Below, one piece after another: positions 1 to 4,983 of a DNA stretch of 5,541 nucleotides. Both the position numbers and the translations under genes were made by a program. Origin of the DNA: Bifidobacterium breve (GTDB lineage: Bacteria; Actinomycetota; Acidimicrobiia; IMCC26256; PALSA-555). How positions within the stretch are numbered: the first letter of the stretch is position 1; each line of letters opens with the position of its first letter. The notes under the pieces were generated by a model that saw nothing but the letters and a program-made list of their open reading frames with translations, made no database searches and was not told the DNA's origin. The stretch spans positions 1 to 5,541 of the forward strand of contig CAMDCC010000207.1 in NCBI GenBank assembly GCA_945889545.1, written 5' to 3'.

Positions 1-1
1 G

Positions 2-667
2 GGCGAGACGCAGGGCCGTGGTGTTTTGGTTCGCTCACTCGCCGCGGCCGGACGCATCGACGAAGCGCTCGCCGAGCTCGACGACGGGACCGAGCACCGA
101 CCTGATAAAGCACTCATCACTGCGAACGGCGTCCAATCTCTCGTGCGCGCTCAGGTACTCGTGCACATCGGTTCCCGCGATGCCTTGCCGGCCGCACTTC
201 ACATCGGCGCCGGTGTCGAGGGTTCGATGAACACCGAGCTGCGCATGATGCTCGGGATGTCTTCGCTCCAAGCCGGGCGCATCGATGAAGGCATCGCCGA
301 GCTCGAAGGGGCGCGCGAGACGGTGGCCGATCCCGAAGCCGGGCCGGGAGCCGCGATTCGCGCCGCGCTCTCCCTCGCGTATGCCGCCGCGGGCCGCACC
401 GCCGATGCTCGCGCCCAGGCCGATGCCGGAGGCGACAACGGCACCTATCTCGACCGCCAGGGCTGCGCGCTCGCAACGGTCGACAACACCGAGGCCCGGC
501 TCGATCAAGCGATCGTGCGCTTGGCCCGAGCGCGGGCGTTCACCGCGCTCGGTCGACCTGATGCCGAAGAAGCCGAAGCCGATGCCGCCGCAGCACTCGC
601 CGCGCTCGGCCACGACCTCTGGGGCTGGGACCGCCTCTTCTCCCTCGCCGCCAAGCCCCGCGGGTAA
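2..667 (+). CDS. TPR-repeat protein, C-terminal part (5' end outside window)
   Basis: The frame is open from the left edge to a TAA at 665-667, giving about 221 visible residues. A TTG at 26 could be a start, but the frame continues upstream of it without a stop, so I read this as the C-terminal part of a longer gene. The protein is Ala-rich and helical, with degenerate tetratricopeptide units: AAGRIDEALAEL (visible residues ~14-26), QAGRIDEGIAEL (~90-101), AYAAAGRTADARAQA (~127-140) and FTALGRPDAEEAEADA (~180-195). It ends in a short aromatic tail (LWGWDRLFSLA). TPR units normally bind peptides or partner proteins. In actinobacteria such C-terminal arrays often follow a cyclase, ATPase or DNA-binding domain, but none is visible here. 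No signal peptide or membrane segment is seen in this part. It is transcribed toward the six-gene operon and shows no functional link to it. Confidence 0.75.
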   Translation, partial: GETQGRGVLVRSLAAAGRIDEALAELDDGTEHRPDKALITANGVQSLVRAQVLVHIGSRDALPAALHIGAGVEGSMNTELRMMLGMSSLQAGRIDEGIAELEGARETVADPEAGPGAAIRAALSLAYAAAGRTADARAQADAGGDNGTYLDRQGCALATVDNTEARLDQAIVRLARARAFTALGRPDAEEAEADAAAALAALGHDLWGWDRLFSLAAKPRG

Positions 668-680
668 CCCGTCGACCGGT

Positions 681-727
681 TTTTCGGCACGTTCAAGGAC
701 ACATGGACTCCCTCAGCGTGCCGAGAA
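681..727. terminator. inverted repeat between convergent genes, possible terminator
   Basis: TTTTCGGCACG (681-691) can pair with CGTGCCGAGAA (717-727): eight perfect pairs plus two A-T pairs and one G-T wobble, around a 25-nt loop. It lies between the TPR gene stop (667) and the end of the oxidoreductase gene, and its right arm covers the oxidoreductase's last codons. Position between two convergent 3' ends suits a bidirectional terminator or an mRNA 3'-end stabiliser. Against a classical intrinsic terminator, neither strand has a T run directly after the stem; the only T run (680-684) is at the base of the left arm. Sequence shows the repeat; the role is inference. Confidence 0.35.
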
Positions 728-1696
728 CGGGGGCGGTGAGGCGCGGAGGAGGTCCATGACGCGGGCGGCGGCGAGGCCGTCGGCGAAGGTCGGGGCGCCG
801 GGTGGGGCGCCACCTGCTTCGACGGCGTCGCGCACAACCTCGGCGAAGCGCTGCATCGGCTCAAGATGAGGATCGGCGTCTGACTCGGGCCGGGTGTGCT
901 CGTCGCGAGCGCCGTCGGCCCGGCGGACGACGATCCGCGCGTCGGCGATGCATTCGAGTGCTCCCTCGCTACCCGTCACCACGAGCCGGGGCGCGATCGA
1001 CGACGTTGCCGCGAAGCTGGTGTCGATCGAGACGGATACCCCGTGAGCGAGCTCGAGCGACGCGGTGAAGCCATCCTCGGCATCGCACGTATGCATTTGA
1101 CCGTCGCGGTCGGGTCGCTCAGCGATGGTTGTGCGCCGCTCGGCCCGAGCCGAGACCACCTCGCCGAAGACAACCCGCAACGTGTCGATCGCGTGCGATC
1201 CCCACGCGCCGATCCACCCCCCGCCCTGCGAGCGATCGAAGAGCCAGCCGTACGGACGCAACGGCACGCGTGACCCGGCGCTGAACTGGGTCCACGAAAC
1301 GTGTTCGGGTGCGCCGATGGCCCCATCGGCGATCAGGGTTCGGAGCTGGACTCGCATCGGGTCGTACCGGAACTCGAAGTTGAGCAAGTGCAGGCACTCG
1401 GCGGCTTCGGCCGCGGCGAGCAGCGCCTCGGATTGGCTCGCGCCCACACCGAATGGCTTGTCACAGATCACGCCGTGTCCGTTCGCGAGCGCCCGTCGAA
1501 CGTGGGCCATGTGCAAGAACGGTGGTGAGTGCACCGACACGAGATCGAGGTCGGTGCGATCGCAGAGCGTGGCGACGCCCGCGTCGTCGCGCGAGGAGAT
1601 CACGTCGACGACCTCACACCCTGGTGTGGCGGTGAAGACGGGAGCGACCACGCGAGCGCCGAACCCCGTGCCGATCACCCCGATTCGTACGGTCAT
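713..1696 (-). CDS. Gfo/Idh/MocA-family NAD(P)-dependent oxidoreductase
   Basis: A 327-residue protein, close to the usual family length. An N-terminal Rossmann fold is marked by IGVIGTGFGA (residues 5-14, glycines 9, 11 and 13) for NAD(P) binding. VSVHSPPFLH (53-62) precedes the family's E-K-P motif, here CDKPFG (78-83) with Lys80. The C-terminal half carries the G-x4-H-x2-D signature (GAWGSHAIDTL, His168 and Asp171), and Lys80/His168/Asp171 are the likely catalytic set. Known members oxidise or reduce a sugar, inositol or sugar-derivative hydroxyl; the substrate cannot be read here. The segment between the second and third Rossmann strands is about 20 residues shorter than in typical members. 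The protein is probably cytosolic. It is the last gene of the operon, 21 nt after the membrane-protein stop, with no clear Shine-Dalgarno sequence. The ATG at 1696 fits the usual short N-terminus before the first beta strand. Family confident, substrate unknown. Confidence 0.92.
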   Translation of the reverse strand: MTVRIGVIGTGFGARVVAPVFTATPGCEVVDVISSRDDAGVATLCDRTDLDLVSVHSPPFLHMAHVRRALANGHGVICDKPFGVGASQSEALLAAAEAAECLHLLNFEFRYDPMRVQLRTLIADGAIGAPEHVSWTQFSAGSRVPLRPYGWLFDRSQGGGWIGAWGSHAIDTLRVVFGEVVSARAERRTTIAERPDRDGQMHTCDAEDGFTASLELAHGVSVSIDTSFAATSSIAPRLVVTGSEGALECIADARIVVRRADGARDEHTRPESDADPHLEPMQRFAEVVRDAVEAGGAPPGAPTFADGLAAARVMDLLRASPPPFSAR

Positions 1697-1717
1697 GGCC
1701 GCAACGTCATGGGAGCG

Positions 1718-2380
1718 CTACTCCCCGACCATGGCATCGGGGTCGGGGTCGACGCCACCAACGCCGAGATGCAGCCGCTTGAGGAACCAGTGCCCGAGCG
1801 GCCCGATGCCGAACGCAAAGATCACCGTGCCCACACCTACGTTGCCACCGAGCGCCCACCCTGCGCTCAGCGCAATGAGCTCGAGCACGGTCCGTACGAT
1901 CCAGAGCGGATAGCCCTTGGCCGCGATGCCGGTCATCAAGCCGTCGCGCGGACCGGGGCCGAGTCCGGCACCGATGTACAGCCCGATGCCAACCCCGCAG
2001 ATGACGATCCCGACGATGAGCATCGGCCAACGCCACTCCAGCTCGTGGGGGTGCGGCAGCGCGTCGCGACATGCGTCAACGATGAACCCGATCGACAACG
2101 CATTGATGAGCGTTCCGATGCCGGGCCGCTGGCGAACCGGAATCCACAGCACGAGGATGAGGAGCCCGAGGAGCACCACGACACTGCCGAACGAGAGACC
2201 CGTGACATCGGCCAGGCCTTGGTGGAGCACGTCCCACGGGCTGACACCAAGCCGGGCGTCAATCGTGAGCGCGATACCCACGGAGATCACCGTGATGCCA
2301 GCGAGCAGTCGCGGCAGCCGACGACGCAGCTCCGCGAAGCTCGGAAATGTGAGGACCTCGAGCTCAGGCGCGCCCCTCAT
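1718..2380 (-). CDS. YczE/YyaS/YitT-type integral membrane protein
   Basis: A 220-residue protein with about five or six hydrophobic segments (roughly 24-41, 64-82, 88-103, 119-140, 158-176, 181-199). It matches the small bacterial membrane family typified by B. subtilis YczE, whose biochemical role is poorly known. The two halves resemble each other: GIALTI..LGVSPWD.L..GLA (35-58) aligns with GIGLYI..LGPGPRDGLMTGIA (131-153), and PGIGTLINALSIG (86-98) with VGVGTVIFAFGIG (181-193). This points to an internal duplication with a G-x-(S/G)-P-(W/R)-D motif in each half. The ATG at 2380 overlaps the stop of the NagB-like gene (ATGA, 2377-2380), which decides the start; the frame runs on upstream but only as Arg-rich translation antiparallel to no known domain and overlapping NagB. 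Its place among sugar enzymes suggests a solute-handling role, but that is inference. Confidence 0.85.
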   Translation of the reverse strand: MRGAPELEVLTFPSFAELRRRLPRLLAGITVISVGIALTIDARLGVSPWDVLHQGLADVTGLSFGSVVVLLGLLILVLWIPVRQRPGIGTLINALSIGFIVDACRDALPHPHELEWRWPMLIVGIVICGVGIGLYIGAGLGPGPRDGLMTGIAAKGYPLWIVRTVLELIALSAGWALGGNVGVGTVIFAFGIGPLGHWFLKRLHLGVGGVDPDPDAMVGE

Positions 2381-3132
2381 TCGGGGACGTCCACGGTGCC
2401 GGCCGATTCCTGATCGAGGTGCAGGGTCACATGGGGCAACGTACGCAGGATCGATGCCGGACAGGATGGATTTACAGGGCCCGTGAGCGCGCGCTCCACC
2501 GGCTCGCGCTTGCGCGCTTCGGGCACGATCGCAAGCACCGCTCGTGCCCGCAACAAGGCGGGGATCGTCACGGTGATCGCGTACGTGGGCACTGCGTCGA
2601 CCGACAGGAAGTGACCCTCGCCCACTTGTTGCGCACGACACGCGGCGTCGAGCTCGACGACCTTGAGATCGACCGGATCGTTGAAGTCGGCCACCGGCGG
2701 ATCGTTGAACGCAAGGTGTCCGTTCTCGCCTATCCCGAGGCAGCAGAGGTCGAGTGGGTGCGCCCTGAGCAACTCGGCATAGCGAACGCATTCGGACCCC
2801 GGGTCGAGGGCATCGCCGTTGATCTCGTGGAACTCCTTCGGGCCCACCCGCCCGACGATGCGCTCGCGCATGTAGCGCCGGAACGACGCCGGATGGTCGG
2901 CATCGATGCCGCAATACTCATCCATGTGGAATCCGACGACCCTGCGCCAGTCGATGTCACCACGTGCCGTGAGATCGTCGAGGAACGTGAACTGCGAGTT
3001 CCCACTCGCGAACATCACATTGGCCACGCCGCGCGCGTCGATCGCGTCGTTGATCGCTCGAGTTGCGTCGTCGGCGGCGGCTGCGCCAAGCGCAGCCTCG
3101 TCGGCGTGCACGCGCACGGTGAGTGCGCTCAC
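2377..3132 (-). CDS. NagB-family sugar-phosphate deaminase/isomerase homologue with altered active site
   Basis: A 251-residue protein of the glucosamine-6-phosphate deaminase family; E. coli NagB has 266. Visible marks are FASGNSQ (41-47) at the phosphate-binding loop, GFHMDEYCG (67-75) with Asp71 matching the E. coli Asp72 position, and LGIGENGHLAFNDP (132-145) with His139 matching His143. Two catalytic acids of E. coli NagB differ: Asp141 is Asn137 and Glu148 is Asp144. Canonical NagB turns glucosamine-6-phosphate into fructose-6-phosphate plus ammonia in the cytosol. With these changes it may belong to a divergent NagB-like group acting on another amino-sugar phosphate or only isomerising. 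The GTG start at 3132 overlaps the GH4 stop (GTGA, 3129-3132), which suggests coupled translation. No Shine-Dalgarno is evident. A second in-frame GTG at 3117 is a less likely start. The frame extends to 3477 but that part only shadows GH4. Family sure, exact reaction not. Confidence 0.9.
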   Translation of the reverse strand: MSALTVRVHADEAALGAAAADDATRAINDAIDARGVANVMFASGNSQFTFLDDLTARGDIDWRRVVGFHMDEYCGIDADHPASFRRYMRERIVGRVGPKEFHEINGDALDPGSECVRYAELLRAHPLDLCCLGIGENGHLAFNDPPVADFNDPVDLKVVELDAACRAQQVGEGHFLSVDAVPTYAITVTIPALLRARAVLAIVPEARKREPVERALTGPVNPSCPASILRTLPHVTLHLDQESAGTVDVPE

Positions 3133-4505
3133 GCGAACTGGGGCAACCAGGGCTTGGTGGCCGCGAGCATCTCGTCGGTCATGCGGCCAAGCGCTTCGTA
3201 ATCGATGCGACCAGCCAACGGATCCACGAGCATCGCTTCGAACACGGCGTCGCGTCGCCCACTGATCGCCGCCTCCACGGTGAGCTCCTGCGCGGCCAAC
3301 ACCTGGCGAAGCTCCGCTGCCATCGCGCCCGGCACTGCCACCTCGTCGCGCCCGCGCGGCCCATCGCCATCCACAACGACCATGCTCTCGACCACCACGC
3401 CGTCGGGGAGGTCGGTGACCTGACCGCGGTTCGGGAGGTTGAGCGGAAACCAGCCCGGCGTGTTCGTCATTCGACACTGCATGATCCCGGCGACCATCTC
3501 ACCCGATGGCATGTTGGAAACCTCGGGCGACGCGAGCATGGCTTCGAAGTCCTTGATGTGACCATCCCGGTCGCCCACACGCTCTGCAATCGTGGTGATC
3601 TCCACCCCCCAGCGCTTGCCCCACTCCGCCTCTTCCGTGAGGAACCCGGGGAAGAACTCGACGAGGTGGCGATCTCCGGCACTGGGCAGCACACCGAAGC
3701 GACGGAACAACTCGAACTTCACCTGGTTGTGATGCAGGAGATCGCCCTTGGTCCACTCGCTCCCTGCGGACACCTTCTCCACACCGAAGTCTTCGGGAAG
3801 CGCCATCGCCAGCGGCTCGCTGGCGCGCTCGTCGGCGTGGTCGATGAGATCGCGCAATTGCTCGAGCCCGTCGCTTCCGGCGTTGTCGAGCTTGGTGATG
3901 AACGGCAGATGGTTCACGCCGGCAACGGTGGGTCGGAGATCCATGAACCCGGCGTCGAGCAGCAGGCTCAGGGTGAACTGGGCGATGGTGACCTCGTGAC
4001 ACAACCCGATGGTGGTGATCGATGACTCACGGGTGACGGCCCGGCAGATGGCAGTCATCGGGTTCGTGAGGTTGAGCAGCCACGCGTCGGGGCACAGCTC
4101 CTCCATATTGCGGGCGATTTCGAGGAACACCGGAATGTTGCGCAGCGCTCGGACGATGCCGCCCGGCCCGACGCTGTCGCCAACGGATTGGCGGATGCCA
4201 TAGCGCTCGGGGATCTCGAGGTCGTGGCGCATCGACTCGAAACCACCAGTGGAGATGGTGGCGACCACGTAGTCGGCGCCCTCGAGCGCCTCGCGCTGAT
4301 CGGTCGTGCCCTTGGCCGTCAGACCGATGCCACGCACCTCGGCCACGTGCTTGACGAGCTCCACCATTCGCGGGATCGGTGCTGGGTCGATGTCTTGGAT
4401 GACGAGCTCGGCTTCGTGCAACACCGGCGTGTTGGCGATGTCGACCAGCAGCTTCGGCACCCACTGGTAGCTCCCACCGCCGATGATCGTGATCCGCGGT
4501 GCCAT
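3129..4505 (-). CDS. glycoside hydrolase family 4 enzyme (alpha-glucosidase/alpha-galactosidase type)
   Basis: A 458-residue protein of full GH4 length. GH4 enzymes need NAD+ and a divalent metal, usually Mn2+, and cleave glycosides by transient oxidation at C3 followed by elimination. The NAD-binding loop is IIGGGSYQW (7-15) and the acidic end of strand two is QDIDP (37-41). STGGFESMRHDLEIPERYG (85-103), SVGDSVGPGG (107-116) and LNLTNP (144-149) are strongly family-like. The metal ligands are Cys169 in CHEV (169-172) and His199 in GVNHLPF. From memory, CHEV marks unphosphorylated alpha-glucosidase members, CHSV alpha-galactosidases, and CNxP or CDMP the 6-phospho-glycosidases. A phospho-substrate is therefore less likely, but the sugar is not settled. 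No signal peptide is seen, so the enzyme is cytosolic and the glycoside must be imported. The start overlaps the RidA stop as TGATG and has a good ribosome-binding site; the stop overlaps the NagB-like start. Confidence 0.93.
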   Translation of the reverse strand: MAPRITIIGGGSYQWVPKLLVDIANTPVLHEAELVIQDIDPAPIPRMVELVKHVAEVRGIGLTAKGTTDQREALEGADYVVATISTGGFESMRHDLEIPERYGIRQSVGDSVGPGGIVRALRNIPVFLEIARNMEELCPDAWLLNLTNPMTAICRAVTRESSITTIGLCHEVTIAQFTLSLLLDAGFMDLRPTVAGVNHLPFITKLDNAGSDGLEQLRDLIDHADERASEPLAMALPEDFGVEKVSAGSEWTKGDLLHHNQVKFELFRRFGVLPSAGDRHLVEFFPGFLTEEAEWGKRWGVEITTIAERVGDRDGHIKDFEAMLASPEVSNMPSGEMVAGIMQCRMTNTPGWFPLNLPNRGQVTDLPDGVVVESMVVVDGDGPRGRDEVAVPGAMAAELRQVLAAQELTVEAAISGRRDAVFEAMLVDPLAGRIDYEALGRMTDEMLAATKPWLPQFA

Positions 4506-4972
4506 CAGGAATCCCCTTCATCGAGAGCGACGGTGACCTCGATCTCCACGGCACCACCGCGAGGGAGCGCCGCAACGCCGATCGCCGATCGGGAATGGCG
4601 GCCTGCGGCGTCGAACACCTGCATCAGCACGTGACTCGCGCCGTCGGCAACGGCCGGCTGTTGGACGAAGTCGTCGGTACACGCGATGAACGCGGTCACG
4701 GTCAACACCCGTTCGATGCGGTCGAGCGAGCCGAGTGCGGCACGCAACACCGAGAGCGCATTGAGCGCGCACAGCCCCGCGGCTTCGGCTCCCTCGGCTG
4801 GCGTGAGGTCGCGACCCAGAAGACCCGTGCGGATGTTGCCCGCAACATCGCGCGGCAGCTGCCCTGAGGTGCGCGCTATACCACCATGCACCACGACCGC
4901 ATCGAGCGGATCGTGGGGTGGGAACGGTCCCGGGAGCGTGATCCCGAGCTGCGCCAAGCGGGCTTCGTGCAT
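4505..4972 (-). CDS. RidA/YjgF/UK114-family protein, long form
   Basis: A 155-residue protein, longer than the ~130 residues of classical RidA, and like the family branch of about 150 residues that begins with an LGITLP-type segment (9-14). It has TSGQLPRD (35-42), the long helix AEGAEAAGLCALNALSVLRAA (59-79), and a C-terminal SRSAIGVAALP (127-137) in which Arg128 sits at the position of the carboxylate-binding Arg105 of E. coli RidA. RidA proteins are cytosolic trimers that hydrolyse reactive enamines/imines to ketones and ammonia; this branch is less studied. The ATG at 4972 lies 11 nt after the hydrolase stop and gives the expected N-terminus. The frame continues to an ATG at 5095, but those 41 residues are Arg-rich, unlike RidA, and overlap the hydrolase. 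Its neighbours suggest protection or deamination in amino-sugar metabolism, which is inference. Confidence 0.88.
   Translation of the reverse strand: MHEARLAQLGITLPGPFPPHDPLDAVVVHGGIARTSGQLPRDVAGNIRTGLLGRDLTPAEGAEAAGLCALNALSVLRAALGSLDRIERVLTVTAFIACTDDFVQQPAVADGASHVLMQVFDAAGRHSRSAIGVAALPRGGAVEIEVTVALDEGDS
4513..4518 (-). promoter_or_regulatory. ribosome-binding site of the GH4 gene
   Basis: On the minus strand AAGGGG lies 7 nt before the ATG at 4505, inside the last codons of the RidA-family gene. It is the clearest Shine-Dalgarno in the operon and supports the 4505 start. With the TGATG stop/start overlap it lets GH4 be translated both by re-initiation and independently. Confidence 0.6.
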
Positions 4973-4983
4973 GGACCCCGACC

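Noticed and set aside
35..613. Minus-strand open frame opposite the TPR gene
   Set aside because: Gly/Arg-rich translation with no motif, whereas the plus strand shows TPR units in frame.
713..1696. GH109-type alpha-N-acetylgalactosaminidase for the Gfo/Idh/MocA protein
   Set aside because: GH109 enzymes share this fold and NAD use, and the amino-sugar context is tempting, but this protein is shorter than the GH109 members I recall and I see no GH109-specific feature.
1529..2413. Long plus-strand open frame (294 codons) spanning the oxidoreductase/membrane-protein junction
   Set aside because: It lies antisense to two well-supported genes, and its translation is charged and low in hydrophobic residues with no recognisable motif; this is a usual effect of high-GC codon bias.
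2381..2914. N-terminal extension of the membrane-protein gene
   Set aside because: It would overlap most of the NagB-like gene and is Arg-rich, unlike a membrane protein; the ATG at 2380 gives the family-like length.
3133..3477. N-terminal extension of the NagB-like gene
   Set aside because: The added residues are Arg/Gly-rich, overlap GH4 coding sequence and have no counterpart in the NagB family; the GTGA overlap explains the start.
3123..4025. Plus-strand open frame of 300 codons opposite GH4
   Set aside because: Antisense to a gene with all GH4 motifs; the translation is His/Arg-rich without a domain.
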